64,000 bases of DNA, from positions 62,001-126,000 of the forward strand of contig NZ_JACJPL010000018.1 in NCBI RefSeq assembly GCF_014696065.1. The letters are read 5' to 3'. The position numbers and the translations under genes are program-made. Shown piece by piece: positions 34,593 to 44,625 of the stretch (position 1 is the stretch's first letter; the number at the start of each line of letters is the position of its first letter). Below the pieces are notes generated by a model that searched no databases, was not told the DNA's origin, and saw only the letters and a program-made list of their open reading frames with translations. The stretch is from Leptolyngbya sp. FACHB-261. Its GTDB lineage: Bacteria; Cyanobacteriota; Cyanobacteriia; FACHB-261.

Positions 34593-34916
34593 CTAAGCCT
34601 GAGCCTCAAGCTCAGACCTCATACGCTCTAACGTTGTGTGCATTTGGTCAAACATCTGCTGAGGCGTAATGCCAAAGCTGTTGAGCTGAGTTTGCAGCTG
34701 GTTGACCGTCATCTGAGCCATGAAATCATCGGAAAGCTCAAACCGCTTCATAAAGATGCGGTAGCGCTCCATCATGGTTTCCATTTGCTCGATGTAGAGC
34801 TTCTTGCCCTCACGGTCAAACTTGCCGTAGCTACCGCCAAGCTGCATCAACGACTGGTAGTCTTGAAACAACTGCTTGGCTTCCTGCTGAACGATTTCAG
34901 AATCAAAGAATCCCAT
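34593..34916 (-). CDS. DUF1825 family cyanobacterial protein
   Basis: A 107-residue all-helical protein of the DUF1825 family, conserved in cyanobacteria and without known function. Typical text: MGFFDSEIVQQEAKQLFQDY at the start, LMQLGGSYGKFDREGKKLYI near residue 24, MERYRIFMKRFELSDDF and LNSFGITPQQMFDQMHTTLE toward the end. No signal peptide, cysteine or membrane segment, so probably cytoplasmic. Full length. It is divergent from the FGGY kinase gene, with about 39 bases between starts, so the two promoters must overlap or share sites. Confidence 0.88.
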   Translation of the reverse strand: MGFFDSEIVQQEAKQLFQDYQSLMQLGGSYGKFDREGKKLYIEQMETMMERYRIFMKRFELSDDFMAQMTVNQLQTQLNSFGITPQQMFDQMHTTLERMRSELEAQA

Positions 34917-34955
34917 CGTTTTGGCGGTATACGTTGATTTTCCTTGGGTTCTTTC

Positions 34956-36284
34956 ATGCTAACCCAGTCCAATGCCTTCGTAGGGATTGACCTCGGAACT
35001 TCAGGCCTCAGAGGGGTGGTGCTCAACACGACCGGTGCTGTTGTGGCGCAAGCCCAACAGACCTGGACGAGCGACCAAAATCGTCCCGAAATTTGGAAGT
35101 CAGGCCTTGATCAAATCTTGCATGAGCTGAAGGTCTCATCTCAGGACTATGCAATTCGCGCCCTCTCGGTGTGCAGCACCTCTGGGAGCATCATCCCGGT
35201 TGACCAGAGTGGCCAAGCTTTGGGACCGGCTTTGTTGTATTGCGACCCAGCAGGCCGAGAGCAGGCTCAGCGCTTGGGCATTCCCACAAGTTGGGGCCTG
35301 GCCAAGTGGCTTTGGTGGCAAGAAACTTATCCCGACCTGTATCCTCAGAGCTTTCTAGCTCATCCCAGCGATTTCTTGCTGGTGCATTTGGGTGCAGAAT
35401 CCGGTTTCACTGACCACAACTGTGCGCTTAAAAGTGGTTTTGACCCTGCCCAATATGACTGGTCAGCGACAGCTGCACACAATGCTGACATGGCTAAGTT
35501 CCCCAAAGTGATTGCTCCAGGGACAGTAATTGGACAACAGGGCAACCTGCTGCTAGTCGCAGGCACAACCGATGGTTGTGCTGGACAGCTGGCTACGGGA
35601 GCCGTTGCCCCAGGGCAGGTCTGCACTTCTCTAGGAACTACTTTGATTTTCAAAGGGGTCAGTCTTAACCAGATCAGCACTGCAGATGGCACTGTCTATT
35701 CACACTTACACCCAGACAGAAATAGCTGGCTACCCGGAGCGGCCTCATCCTGTGGGGGTGTTGTACTAGGACATTTTTTCCCTGACCAGAATTTTGCCCT
35801 TCTGGACGAGCAAGCTCAGATTCCCAGCGGCCAAGTCTGTTATCCGCTGGCTGAACCAGGAGAGCGATTTCCGATCTTGGACCCTGAATTCGCTGGCTTT
35901 CTGCCCAAACCACTGTCCTACGCCGCCCTGCTGGAAGGAGTCGCCTTCGTTGAACGGCTGGGGTTGGAGCGTTTAGCGGAGCTGGGGGTGCAGCAAACCG
36001 GACCCGTGTACACGACGGGAGGGGGTTGCCGGAGTCCTCGCTGGTTGAAGATTCGAGCCAGCGTCCTCAACCGTAGCCTGGTCCTACCCGCACGGCCCGA
36101 ACCTGCCATGGGGGCAGCCGTGTTAGCTGCAGCGGGTTACTGGAAATGCTCTGTACAGAAGGCAACCGAGCGCTTGATTCAGCCCGGCCTCGAGGTCAAG
36201 CCGGAAAGCGATTGGGTAGCATGGTATGCCAAAGCTTACCAGAAGTTCAAACAGGCAGTTGGCCTTCCTGAGGTTGCAAGCTGA
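34956..36284 (+). CDS. FGGY-family pentulose kinase (D-ribulose/xylulose kinase-like, SePSK-type)
   Basis: A sugar kinase of about 442 residues with the ASKHA fold. FVGIDLGTSGLRGVVLNTTG near the N-terminus is the phosphate-1 loop; VAGTTDGCAGQLATGAVAPG near residue 208 holds the catalytic Asp; PVYTTGGGCRSPRWLKIRAS near residue 350 is the adenosine loop. It is shorter than classical xylulokinase (about 490) and fits the cyanobacterial/plant XK-1 group. The Synechococcus elongatus member (SePSK) has been described as a D-ribulose kinase. The start is taken at ATG 34956; TTG at 34944 is the alternative. It would feed free pentulose into the pentose phosphate or Calvin cycle; exact substrate is inferred from family. 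Confidence 0.85.
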   Translation: MLTQSNAFVGIDLGTSGLRGVVLNTTGAVVAQAQQTWTSDQNRPEIWKSGLDQILHELKVSSQDYAIRALSVCSTSGSIIPVDQSGQALGPALLYCDPAGREQAQRLGIPTSWGLAKWLWWQETYPDLYPQSFLAHPSDFLLVHLGAESGFTDHNCALKSGFDPAQYDWSATAAHNADMAKFPKVIAPGTVIGQQGNLLLVAGTTDGCAGQLATGAVAPGQVCTSLGTTLIFKGVSLNQISTADGTVYSHLHPDRNSWLPGAASSCGGVVLGHFFPDQNFALLDEQAQIPSGQVCYPLAEPGERFPILDPEFAGFLPKPLSYAALLEGVAFVERLGLERLAELGVQQTGPVYTTGGGCRSPRWLKIRASVLNRSLVLPARPEPAMGAAVLAAAGYWKCSVQKATERLIQPGLEVKPESDWVAWYAKAYQKFKQAVGLPEVAS

Positions 36285-36318
36285 AGGTGAGATATTGAAT
36301 GGAACCGCACCGAAATCA

Positions 36319-37326
36319 ATGTTCAAAACCATGCAGTTGAATCGGCTTATTGCCCTAGCCTTACTCTTTGTCTGCTTCATCGCGGCAGCCTTGGGCATTC
36401 AACGCCGCCAGGCTCAAGAAGCCGCCATTGATTTGTCGGCCTTGCAGAATACCAATCGCGATCGGCTAGAGCTGCTGGAGCTAGAAGGACAGATTAGCGG
36501 TGGCAGCTTTGGCCCCAATAGCGCTTTAGGAATTCGGGACCGAGCCTTGAAACTGCTTGATGAGGAGCGGGTCAAAGGCGTCTTGCTAACGGTTAATTCG
36601 CCCGGTGGCACAGTAGCGGTTAGTCAGGAGCTGTATCATGCCCTGCTCAAGCTGCGGGAGAAAAAGCCAGTTGTGGTCAGCATGTTAGACACAGCAGCAA
36701 GCGGCGGCTACTACATAGCGAGTGCAGCTAATAAAATCTATGCCAATGCTGGCACGCTAACTGGCAGTATTGGCGTGATCCTCAGCAGCTACAACGTACA
36801 GGAATTGCTCAATCGGGTTGGCGTTCAGCCACAAACATTTAAAACTGGCCCCTACAAAGATATTCTCTCGCCCAATCGTTCGGTATCAGAAGCAGAGCGG
36901 ACTCTCTTGCAGAATTTGCTTAGCGATACCTATGGGCAATTTGTGCGGGATGTTGCTCAGGCACGCAACTTACCAGAGGATAAGGTCCGGGCTCTGGCCG
37001 ACGGGCGGATCTATACTGGCACTCAAGCTAAAGCTAACGGTCTGGTTGATGAAATCGGCACGCTTGACGACGCCACTGAAGCTCTACGAACATTGGCTAA
37101 GAACAAAGACTTGCCGCTTGTGAAGAGCCGACCCGGTTTTCAAGATCTCTTTGGCGGTCTGCTAAGTCAGAGTTCTAGCAATCTAGGTCTTGGGCCTTCA
37201 AAGGTGCTAGAGCAACTATTCGGGTTGTTCTTGAAGGGTCAGGGGTTGGTTTCCCAACCAGAGTTGCCCCTTTGGCAAAGTAATTTTCCGCAACCTCTTC
37301 TACTGCCAGCGCCCCTGTCGGAGTAG
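36319..37326 (+). CDS. sppA: Signal peptide peptidase SppA (36K type)
   Basis: A membrane-anchored serine protease of about 335 residues that cleaves leftover signal peptides and, in some bacteria, helps in stress or light acclimation. The start is ATG 36319, directly before the N-terminal helix (LIALALLFVCFIAAALG); a TTG at 36295 with AAGGTGAG before it is an alternative. Seen: VLLTVNSPGGTVAVSQEL near residue 93, the nucleophilic serine in DTAASGGYYIASAANKI near residue 135, LTGSIGVIL, and the catalytic lysine in KTGPYKDILSP near residue 180. Single-domain, single catalytic Ser-Lys dyad, as in the short SppA class. A 35-base gap separates it from the kinase gene, and a strong terminator follows. 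Confidence 0.9.
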   Translation: MFKTMQLNRLIALALLFVCFIAAALGIQRRQAQEAAIDLSALQNTNRDRLELLELEGQISGGSFGPNSALGIRDRALKLLDEERVKGVLLTVNSPGGTVAVSQELYHALLKLREKKPVVVSMLDTAASGGYYIASAANKIYANAGTLTGSIGVILSSYNVQELLNRVGVQPQTFKTGPYKDILSPNRSVSEAERTLLQNLLSDTYGQFVRDVAQARNLPEDKVRALADGRIYTGTQAKANGLVDEIGTLDDATEALRTLAKNKDLPLVKSRPGFQDLFGGLLSQSSSNLGLGPSKVLEQLFGLFLKGQGLVSQPELPLWQSNFPQPLLLPAPLSE

Positions 37327-37405
37327 CCCTAGAGTACCCACTGTGTACTGCTAATTGTATTGACGCGATCAATTTGATGTTGTAAGCAGGCGTTGTGAAG
37401 ACGTC

Positions 37406-37437
37406 AAAAGCCCCTTCCTATTCAGGAAGGGGCTTTT
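37406..37437. terminator. Strong bidirectional rho-independent terminator
   Basis: AAAAGCCCCTTCCT (37406 to 37419), loop ATTC, then AGGAAGGGGCTTTT (37424 to 37437). The 14-bp perfect stem includes A and T runs on both sides, so it works in both directions for the convergent sppA and ndhD. Confidence 0.92.
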
Positions 37438-37475
37438 GTTAGCCGGATGAATTCAACCAAGCGACCGGCTTAGTC

Positions 37476-39101
37476 TCACTCCAGACTGCTAATTTGGGGA
37501 GCCGTTAATTTGTTAGTAGCGTAAGAGCTGCTGTAAGCTCCTCTTAAAGCAGGGGGTAGCTGTGCCGTTAGAGGGGCTGCTTCACGCAGTTGAGCGACCA
37601 ATTTTTGAGTGGTTGCGTCGTAGACCTGGGTGATCATCTTGGGATAGAAGCCAATGCCAATAATGGGAATCAGCAGGCAGGCAATGATGAATACTTCACG
37701 GGGTTCTGCATCTACCAAGACCTCGTGTTCTACCAATGCCTTGTTCTCAGGCCCGTAGAAGATCTCTCGCAGCATGGCCAGCAGGTAGATCGGCGTCAGA
37801 ATCACACCCACCGCAGCCAGTAGGATGATCACCAACTTGAAGGGGTTACTGTAGGCGTCACTGGTGGCAAAGCCTACAAAGACCATGACCTCGGCAACGA
37901 AGCCACTCATGCCCGGTAATGCTAGCGAAGCCATTGAGCAGGCGGTGAACATCGCGAAGACCTTAGGCATCTTCTTCGCAACACCACCCATCTCACTCAG
38001 GATCAGGGTATGCGTGCGGTCATAGGTAGCGCCCACTAGGAAGAACAGCGACGCCCCGATCAGCCCGTGAGAGATCATTTGCAGCATGGCACCGCTGGTC
38101 CCCAGATCGCTAAACGAGCCCATGCCAATCAGCACGAAGCCCATGTGCGAAATCGAGGAGTAGGCGATCTTTCGCTTCAAATTCCGCTGCGCCCAGGAAG
38201 TTAACGCCGCATAGATGATGTTCACTACCCCCAAAATCACCAGAACCGGAGCGAAATAAACATGAGCTTCTGGCAACATGCCAACGTTCATGCGCAGCAA
38301 GGCATAGCCACCCATCTTCAGCAGAATGCCTGCCAGTAGCATGTGCACTGGCGCCGTGGCTTCACCGTGAGCATCCGGCAGCCAGGTGTGTAGGGGAAAG
38401 ATTGGCAGCTTTACAGCGTAGGCAATCAGAAAACCAGCATAGGCCAGCAACTGGAAGGTCATCGGGTAGTCTTTGCCCGCCAGTGTGGTCATATCAAAGC
38501 TGACGGTATCGCCATAAAAGGCCATAGCCAGAGCAGCGACCAGGATGAACAGCGAGCCGCCTGCGGTGTACAGGATGAACTTGGTTGCTGCGTAGAGGCG
38601 CTTCTTCCCTCCCCAAATTGACAGGAGAAGATACACCGGAATCAGCTCCAGTTCCCACATCAGGAAGAACAGGAGCATATCCTGCACGGCAAAGACGCCA
38701 ATCTGGCCGCCGTACATTGCCAACATCAGAAAGTAGAACAGACGCGGCTTCAACGTAACCGGCCAGGATGCCAGGATCGCCAAGGTGGTGATGAAACCGG
38801 TCAGCAAGATCAACGGCATTGATAGGCCATCAGCGCCCACCGACCACTTCAAGCCCAGTTGAGGCACCCAGGAGTAACTCTCCCACAGTTGCAAACCTGG
38901 CTCTGAGAAGTCGTATTCCGTGTAGAAGGCATAGACCAGCAGGGCAAAGTCGATCAGACCAACCACTAGCGCATACCAGCGAATGGTTCGCCCATCCCCC
39001 TTATCTGGAACTAGAGGAATGAAAAGAGAGGCGACCACAGGCAACAAAATTGATGTGGTCAGCCAGGGAAAGTTTGAAAATTCAGGCAGGTTGAGATCCA
39101 T
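37476..39101 (-). CDS. ndhD: NAD(P)H-quinone oxidoreductase chain 4 (NdhD1-type)
   Basis: A 541-residue proton-pumping antiporter-like subunit of thylakoid NDH-1, which takes electrons from ferredoxin and reduces plastoquinone in respiration and cyclic flow. About 14 membrane helices are visible. Family blocks: [20 protein letters not shown] near residue 86, the conserved Glu in [17 protein letters not shown] near residue 145, [20 protein letters not shown]-like text ([20 protein letters not shown]) near residue 225, and the Lys/His pair in [18 protein letters not shown] near residue 310. The C-terminal extension is polar. Cyanobacterial ndhD1 pairs with ndhF1, and the neighbour is ndhF, so this is probably the NDH-1L form. 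It lies 14 bases after ndhF, clearly in one transcript. Confidence 0.94.
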   Translation of the reverse strand: MDLNLPEFSNFPWLTTSILLPVVASLFIPLVPDKGDGRTIRWYALVVGLIDFALLVYAFYTEYDFSEPGLQLWESYSWVPQLGLKWSVGADGLSMPLILLTGFITTLAILASWPVTLKPRLFYFLMLAMYGGQIGVFAVQDMLLFFLMWELELIPVYLLLSIWGGKKRLYAATKFILYTAGGSLFILVAALAMAFYGDTVSFDMTTLAGKDYPMTFQLLAYAGFLIAYAVKLPIFPLHTWLPDAHGEATAPVHMLLAGILLKMGGYALLRMNVGMLPEAHVYFAPVLVILGVVNIIYAALTSWAQRNLKRKIAYSSISHMGFVLIGMGSFSDLGTSGAMLQMISHGLIGASLFFLVGATYDRTHTLILSEMGGVAKKMPKVFAMFTACSMASLALPGMSGFVAEVMVFVGFATSDAYSNPFKLVIILLAAVGVILTPIYLLAMLREIFYGPENKALVEHEVLVDAEPREVFIIACLLIPIIGIGFYPKMITQVYDATTQKLVAQLREAAPLTAQLPPALRGAYSSSYATNKLTAPQISSLE

Positions 39102-39115
39102 ACAAAACGTTGTTC

Positions 39116-41170
39116 CTAACCGGAAATTCCAGAGGCAATCACTAAACCCAACACCGCCACAAAAATGACTAAGGCATAGAACTGAGCACGGCCATTTTCG
39201 AAGTATTTAAGGGCTTCACCTGTTACCAGAGTCACGAACCCAGCCAGGTTCACAACGCCATCCACAATTTTCTGGTCCACTTCCAAGACTCCGCGCGCCG
39301 TGCGTCGCGAACCCTGAACGAACAGAAAATCGTAAACCTCATCGAAGTACCACTTGTGCTTCGAGAGCTGGTAGAGCGGCTCAATCGATTTGGCAATCTT
39401 GGCCGGGTCGATCTTGCCCTGTAGGTACATCAGAGTTGCCAGGGAGATCCCCAACAGAGAGATGCCTACCGAGCTGCCTGCTAGAACTGCAAACTCACTG
39501 AGCGATTCCCCATGTTCGGCTAGTTCCTCGCCAGGAGCATGAATAAACGCCTCGAAGTAGTTGCCAAAGGGAGTTCCCAGCAAACCGATGGCAATTGAGG
39601 GAACTGCCAGAATCGCCAGGGGCAAGGTCATTGTCCAGGGAGATTCATGAGGTTCACTGGCATGATGACCGTCGTGCGCATCATGCGCATCGTGCTCTAG
39701 CTCTTTGGGATCCATAGCACCCGGTCCAAAGGCAGGCGCCAAGACGCTAGAGTTCTGCAACTTGACATCGTGCACCAGGTTTGGCTCTGTCCCTCTGAAC
39801 GGCCCCTCAAAGGTCATGAAGTACATGCGGAACATGTAGAACGCCGTGATCCCAGCAGTCAGATAAGCAATGCCCCAAAGAACAGGGTTAGCAGCAAAGG
39901 CTGCGCCCAAAACGGCATCCTTAGACCAGAAACCTGCAAATGGTGGGATACCAGAGATCGCCAGCGTACCGATCAAAAAGGTGGTTGCCGTAACCGGCAT
40001 GTATTTGCGGAGGCCACCCATCACGCGCATGTCTTGGGCGACATCTGGATCGTGGCCAACTACCGACTCCATACCATGAATCACAGAGCCAGAGCCCAAA
40101 AACAGCATGGCTTTGAAGTAAGCATGGGTCATCAGGTGGAAGAGGCCGGCACCATAGGCACCTACACCCATCGCCATCACCATGTAACCCAGCTGCGAAA
40201 CCGTGGAGTAAGCCAGTCCTTTCTTGATGTCGTTTTGGGTAATTGCAATGCTGGCGCCTAAAAAGGCAGTGGCTGCTCCCGTCCAAGCGATGACGTCCAT
40301 TGCCCCTGGTACCACTTCAAACACAGGGAACATGCGGGCAATTAGAAACACGCCCGCAGCTACCATCGTGGCCGCGTGGATCAGCGCCGAGATCGGCGTC
40401 GGGCCTGCCATAGCGTCAGGCAACCACACATGTAGAGGGAATTGCGCTGACTTAGCAGCTGGACCCATAAACACCAGAATGGCAAACAGGGTAGCCAGTC
40501 CTAAGCTCAATGAGCCTGACTCAACCGCAGCCCGTAGCCCTTCACCCATCCCCTCAAATTCGAAGCTGCCAGTCGTCCAGTAAAGGCTCAGTAAGCCCAG
40601 CAGCAAACCAAAGTCGCCGACTCGGTTCACCACAAACGCCTTTTGGCAAGCATCCGCTGCTTCTGGACGGTCAAACCAGAAACCGATGAGCAGGTAGGAA
40701 CACATGCCCACCAGTTCCCAGAAGATATAGACCTGAACCAGATTGGGACTAATCACCAGCCCCAGCATCGAAGAACTAAATAGGCTTAAGTAGGCATAAA
40801 AGCGGACATAGCTCGGGTCGTGAGCCATGTAGCCATCGGTGTAAAGCATCACCAGAAAAGCCACCGTGGTCACGATCACCAGCATTAAGCTGCTGAGATG
40901 GTCGATGATGAAACCCATCCGCAGGTGGAAATCTCCAGCCGATGCCCATTCGAATGTCCATTCGTAGGGGGGATGCCCAGAAAACTGGCTGTACAAGATG
41001 GCAAAGGACAGCCCCATGGCTGCCCCGATTGAGCTAATCGCTAACGTTGCGTTGGCTTGTCGCAGGCCATTGGTCACGCGGTTAAACGAGATCAGCCCAA
41101 GCCCAATTACAAAGGCACTCGCCAAGGGCAGGACCGGGACAAGCCAGGCGTACTGGTATATCAATTCCAT
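39116..41170 (-). CDS. ndhF: NAD(P)H-quinone oxidoreductase chain 5 (NdhF1-type)
   Basis: A 684-residue NDH-1 subunit with about 16 membrane helices and the long lateral helix at its C-terminal side. Seen: [20 protein letters not shown] near residue 87, [20 protein letters not shown] near residue 147 with the pump glutamate, the [20 protein letters not shown] block near residue 250 (here continuing [17 protein letters not shown]), and [20 protein letters not shown] near residue 325. A His-rich loop [18 protein letters not shown] near residue 490 sits before the C-terminal helices. The ndhF-ndhD pair shares one direction and a 14-base gap. The NDH-1L role (respiration and cyclic electron flow, rather than CO2 uptake) follows from similarity to F1/D1 types. 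Confidence 0.94.
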   Translation of the reverse strand: MELIYQYAWLVPVLPLASAFVIGLGLISFNRVTNGLRQANATLAISSIGAAMGLSFAILYSQFSGHPPYEWTFEWASAGDFHLRMGFIIDHLSSLMLVIVTTVAFLVMLYTDGYMAHDPSYVRFYAYLSLFSSSMLGLVISPNLVQVYIFWELVGMCSYLLIGFWFDRPEAADACQKAFVVNRVGDFGLLLGLLSLYWTTGSFEFEGMGEGLRAAVESGSLSLGLATLFAILVFMGPAAKSAQFPLHVWLPDAMAGPTPISALIHAATMVAAGVFLIARMFPVFEVVPGAMDVIAWTGAATAFLGASIAITQNDIKKGLAYSTVSQLGYMVMAMGVGAYGAGLFHLMTHAYFKAMLFLGSGSVIHGMESVVGHDPDVAQDMRVMGGLRKYMPVTATTFLIGTLAISGIPPFAGFWSKDAVLGAAFAANPVLWGIAYLTAGITAFYMFRMYFMTFEGPFRGTEPNLVHDVKLQNSSVLAPAFGPGAMDPKELEHDAHDAHDGHHASEPHESPWTMTLPLAILAVPSIAIGLLGTPFGNYFEAFIHAPGEELAEHGESLSEFAVLAGSSVGISLLGISLATLMYLQGKIDPAKIAKSIEPLYQLSKHKWYFDEVYDFLFVQGSRRTARGVLEVDQKIVDGVVNLAGFVTLVTGEALKYFENGRAQFYALVIFVAVLGLVIASGISG

Positions 41171-41491
41171 TGCTCGCGCCTACAAACTTTCACTTGCACA
41201 ATTTAGAAACTAAGCAGAAGGGGTTAGGGAGGAGATAGTAGCTACGCCACAATACCTAGGCAAAGCCCTCATCATTCTAAACTCAGTCTAGTAGTGCTCC
41301 TAGGAACCCTTTCTTCTTTCTTCCGGAAGAATACCTATCTGTACCGGAGACCACATTCATGATGAAAACGACAGCAAATTCATTGCTGTACGCTCATCCT
41401 GGCTGAGTTTGATGGGCACAATCCCCTGGGACTGGACTGAACTCAGGTCATCTAATCTGAACTCAAGCCAGCCAAACTTAGAGATTTGACA
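41171..41491. other. Gap upstream of ndhF
   Basis: About 320 bases between the start of ndhF and the end of the thioredoxin gene, both minus strand, so it must hold the ndhFD promoter and the end of the upstream transcript. I see no gene or strong hairpin. CTGAACTCAGGTCATCTAAT is followed by a second CTGAACTCA about 20 bases on (near 41437 and 41458), a small direct repeat of nine bases. Confidence 0.4.
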
Positions 41492-41839
41492 TCAATAGAT
41501 TTTAATTGGAACTGGCTTGGCTGCCACCAATTCCTCCAACGCAATCCGCAGATCTTCGCGGTCACTAAATCCCGACAGACGATGAACTAGCTTGCCTTCT
41601 GCAAATAGCATCAGCGCTGGAATCGTCTTCAGGCGGTATTCATTAGCCAGCCGGAAATTTTCATCAGCGTTGATACGAACCAGCTTGAGCTGATCCCCCC
41701 ACTCGCTCTCAAATCGAGTCAATAGCGGATTGCTCATCCGACATAGACCACACCAGGGCGCCCAGAAGTAAACAAGGACCGGCAGGTCGGCTGCTAAAAC
41801 TTCCTGTACAAACGTTTCATCGCTGACCGGCAGAAACAT
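41492..41839 (-). CDS. Thioredoxin with CGLC active site
   Basis: A 115-residue single-domain thioredoxin fold protein. The active site reads WAPWCGLCRMSNPLL near residue 30: the usual WCGPC proline is replaced by leucine, which in this fold normally shifts redox potential and partner choice. YRLKTIPALMLFAEGKLVHR near residue 70 holds the cis-proline (TIP). No signal peptide or membrane anchor, so a cytoplasmic reductant, probably served by ferredoxin- or NADPH-thioredoxin reductase. Full length. It is about 45 bases downstream of the NnrU/Z-ISO-type gene, same strand, so co-transcription is possible. Confidence 0.9.
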   Translation of the reverse strand: MFLPVSDETFVQEVLAADLPVLVYFWAPWCGLCRMSNPLLTRFESEWGDQLKLVRINADENFRLANEYRLKTIPALMLFAEGKLVHRLSGFSDREDLRIALEELVAAKPVPIKIY

Positions 41840-41884
41840 ACCGCTCTATGCTAAACCCGCTTTAAATCCGTCTTTGGGATCATG

Positions 41885-42598
41885 CTACCAGTGAACTCCG
41901 GTTGCTGCACGGATTAGTAGCGGATGTAACCAATAAAGTCCTATGACAAAAATGAGAACGCCTAGATAAGCAGGCTTGAGAAACTCCTGCCACTGCAAAA
42001 CTTGGTCTCCTCGCAACACTGCAGCCATCGGTACAACAGAAGTTCTGGCCTTCACTGCCATAAACGCTTCGCCATAACGCAGCTGTAAGCGACGATCCCC
42101 ATGCCAAACCCCAAATAGATGGTGTGCAATCAACCCTACTGAGGTCAGCACCATGAAGGAAGACCCCACCCAGAGTGTATGAGCTAGGCACCAGATAACC
42201 TGTCCGACCATCTGAGGATGGCGGCTCACACGAATGATCCCAGTCTCATATAGGTGGACTTGCGGCTTCTCGATCGCGGCGATCTCCAAAAGATTAAAGG
42301 TCGCCGGATACAGAAACAGAAACGATATTGCTGACAGCGCCAGCACCAGCGCGTGCACACCAGGCACGCCCTGCACCTGCCAAAGTTGCAGGCCATCGTA
42401 GCGATGATTAAAGAAGTAGATCAGCAGCACCAATGCCAGACTTATACTCACTAAGGCAAACAGCACTCGGTATAACCTGGGCCCGGTGTGCTTCTCAACC
42501 CGTAGACGCAGCGCCGCTAGACCACTGTGCACCATCGCAAACGCTAGCAGCAGCCCTGCCATCACCAGGTGAGACCGCAGATCAGGGAAGTCGAGCAT
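41885..42598 (-). CDS. NnrU/15-cis-zeta-carotene isomerase (Z-ISO) family membrane protein
   Basis: A protein of about 237 residues with six or more membrane helices in the NnrU superfamily. The plant member Z-ISO isomerises the 15-cis bond of zeta-carotene using a redox-gated heme b, and a cyanobacterial counterpart has been reported. Family histidines are seen in AMVHSGLAALR near residue 26, IIRVSRHPQMVGQVIWCLAH near residue 125 and VGLIAHHLFGVWHGDRRLQ near residue 160. The size fits the Z-ISO branch, but the denitrification-associated NnrU branch cannot be ruled out by eye. Start at ATG 42598; TTG 42610 would add four residues. If Z-ISO, it acts in carotenoid synthesis in the membrane, notably in the dark. 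Confidence 0.78.
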   Translation of the reverse strand: MLDFPDLRSHLVMAGLLLAFAMVHSGLAALRLRVEKHTGPRLYRVLFALVSISLALVLLIYFFNHRYDGLQLWQVQGVPGVHALVLALSAISFLFLYPATFNLLEIAAIEKPQVHLYETGIIRVSRHPQMVGQVIWCLAHTLWVGSSFMVLTSVGLIAHHLFGVWHGDRRLQLRYGEAFMAVKARTSVVPMAAVLRGDQVLQWQEFLKPAYLGVLIFVIGLYWLHPLLIRAATGVHW

Positions 42599-42652
42599 GA
42601 GAGTAACCAACGCACCGGCGAAAACCAGATCCAGCGTAGAGGATACCTAGGC

Positions 42653-44542
42653 TCAAAAAAGCAGCTCTAGCTCCAGTCGCGAGAGATCCAGGTAATACAG
42701 CCTACCCTGAGTGCCAGCCCAAGTCGCAACTAGCAGATGATGGGGTCCATGAGCAATGACTGCTGTAGGTTGTCCTGCTAGGGTCAGGTTGCCAACAATT
42801 TGTCCTACAGGGTCTAGCAAGGTCAGTGTCTGACGAGCTCCAGCAGCAATGTAACCCCAGGGTGTGCTCTGGAGCAAAGTGGGTAGGTAGCCTAAAAATA
42901 GACGGCGAACCTGAAATGCTTTTAAGTCAATCAGCAACAGAGTTTTGGGCTCTCGGGGACTCGCAGCTAGAAGATGGTACGGAACACGACCGGTCACAGC
43001 TTGAGTGATAGGCATGGGTAGGTCAAACTTCTCCATGCAATTACCCCGTCGGGAAAGCACTTGGATTTGCGACTGTTCCCCACCACAGACTATTGCTAAG
43101 TGGTGCCGATCCAGAACATTCAAGGAGGGCAAGTAGGTTGATTCTGGCAAACTCAACTGGCGAATCAGGCGACCGCTCAGGGGGGAAAGTAAGGTGAGCA
43201 CCTGGCGCGAAGCGACTGCCAACCAGCGTCCATCTGGGTCAAGGGCGCCAACCAGGTCCTGCTGCTTTTCGATCAAAGGACGACAAGCAGCCCATGGCTG
43301 TACTTGATACACGCCTTCCTGGGTGGTGGCATAGCAGCCCTGGGAGCTCAAGTGGAGCGAGCGAACCTCAGCGTGAAGGTCCACCACCGGAATTCGTTCT
43401 AGACTGGATTCAGTTTTTGATGAATCCGGCTGCTCTGTAAGCTGAGAGCAACTGAATGCTGGTTCAAACTCAAATAAAGAAGTTAGAGATCGCCAGCCGA
43501 CCTGAGTTTTAGCAGCCCAGCAGAGCAGCGGTGTATCGCTTGCTGGAGCTATCACTTGCAGGGCAGTCAACGGCAGGCGCAAGGGCTGCTGCTGCCATTG
43601 CTCAGCTCGACTAGACGTTAGGTCCAAAGGGGCCAACAATTGACGCGGCACCAAAGGTACGCCTGTCTCCAATTGAGGTAGGGCAGCTTGTTTAAGCCTG
43701 ACAGTACACTCTCGCAATGCCACCAGCATTTGCTCTGCTGACTTGAAGCGACGAGCTGGTAGCTTTTGCAGAGCCGTGTGCAGAACTTCTCGCAACGGCT
43801 CATCCAAGCTCAGGGGCAGTTCCACTGGCTGGTTGAGATGCGCACTCATCAACTCAGCTGGCATCCCCGAAAAAGGTCGTCGTCCCAGTAGCATTTCGTA
43901 GAGCATAATCCCGACTGCATACAAATCGGAGCAGACGGAAAACTCGCCATAAAAACGCTCAGGAGCCATGTAGGCGGGAGAGCCCGTGTTGCCTTGACTG
44001 CTATCTTCAACCGTTCTGCTCCGGCCGACTCCCGACCGAGTTGCTGCCTCTAGTTCTTGTCCTAAACGAGCAATACCAAAATCCGAGATTCGAGCGGTCC
44101 AGCTAGTCGGACTCAGATTGAGCAGAATATTCTCAGGCTTAATATCACAGTGAATAATCCCCTGTTGGTGGGCCTGTTTCAAACCAACCAACACCTCACA
44201 GGTCAAGTTCAGAACAACGGGCAAAGAGAGCCGAACATCTTCTTGCACCAACGCCCGCAGTGTACCGCCTTCGCAGTAGTCCATCACTAGATAGCGGCCT
44301 GTTCGGGTGTGCTCCAGCGCCTCGCAAGCCACGATATTGGGATGGCGGAGTGACAACAGGAAGCGTAGTTCCCGCAAGAACTTATTGGTTGGAAAGCGGA
44401 TTTGATCCAATTCCTTCAGCGCCACCAGACGTCCGCTCACACGATGCCGCGCTACATACACCCGACCAAATTGGCCCCGCCCAACCAAGCAGAGGATGCG
44501 GTAGCGAGAGGCCGGAAGCTGCATGTCAGAACGCTGGGCCAC
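42653..44542 (-). CDS. Serine/threonine protein kinase with C-terminal beta-propeller-like region (SpkG-like position)
   Basis: A 629-residue protein. The kinase domain is at about residues 12 to 275: glycine loop LVGRGQFGRVYVARH, catalytic lysine in LVALKELDQIRF, catalytic loop GIIHCDIKPENILLN near residue 133, DFG in ARISDFGIARLG and APE in AYMAPERFYGEFS. The residue before the catalytic Asp is Cys (HCD) instead of Arg (HRD), marking a non-RD kinase. The rest, about 340 to 629, shows repeated strands with Trp/Leu spacing (WLAVASRQVLTLLSP, LLIDLKAFQVRRLFLGY) like a WD/YVTN-type propeller. No clear membrane helix. Start is GTG at 44542; ATG 44524 is possible. It is the last gene of the PAP-like cluster, as spkG (slr0152) is in Synechocystis. 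Confidence 0.87.
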   Translation of the reverse strand: MAQRSDMQLPASRYRILCLVGRGQFGRVYVARHRVSGRLVALKELDQIRFPTNKFLRELRFLLSLRHPNIVACEALEHTRTGRYLVMDYCEGGTLRALVQEDVRLSLPVVLNLTCEVLVGLKQAHQQGIIHCDIKPENILLNLSPTSWTARISDFGIARLGQELEAATRSGVGRSRTVEDSSQGNTGSPAYMAPERFYGEFSVCSDLYAVGIMLYEMLLGRRPFSGMPAELMSAHLNQPVELPLSLDEPLREVLHTALQKLPARRFKSAEQMLVALRECTVRLKQAALPQLETGVPLVPRQLLAPLDLTSSRAEQWQQQPLRLPLTALQVIAPASDTPLLCWAAKTQVGWRSLTSLFEFEPAFSCSQLTEQPDSSKTESSLERIPVVDLHAEVRSLHLSSQGCYATTQEGVYQVQPWAACRPLIEKQQDLVGALDPDGRWLAVASRQVLTLLSPLSGRLIRQLSLPESTYLPSLNVLDRHHLAIVCGGEQSQIQVLSRRGNCMEKFDLPMPITQAVTGRVPYHLLAASPREPKTLLLIDLKAFQVRRLFLGYLPTLLQSTPWGYIAAGARQTLTLLDPVGQIVGNLTLAGQPTAVIAHGPHHLLVATWAGTQGRLYYLDLSRLELELLF

Positions 44543-44625
44543 GGGAAATTAGCAGAGAGCGCTAGGGTAGATGATGAAGCATCAGAGGAGCTCAGCGTCC
44601 AATTCCAGCCTTGAAGATTGAGAAG

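Noticed and set aside
40224-40583. Long plus-strand frames opposite ndhF (also 39770 to 40261)
   Set aside because: They are complements of the ndhF coding sequence, which has clear family motifs along its whole length.
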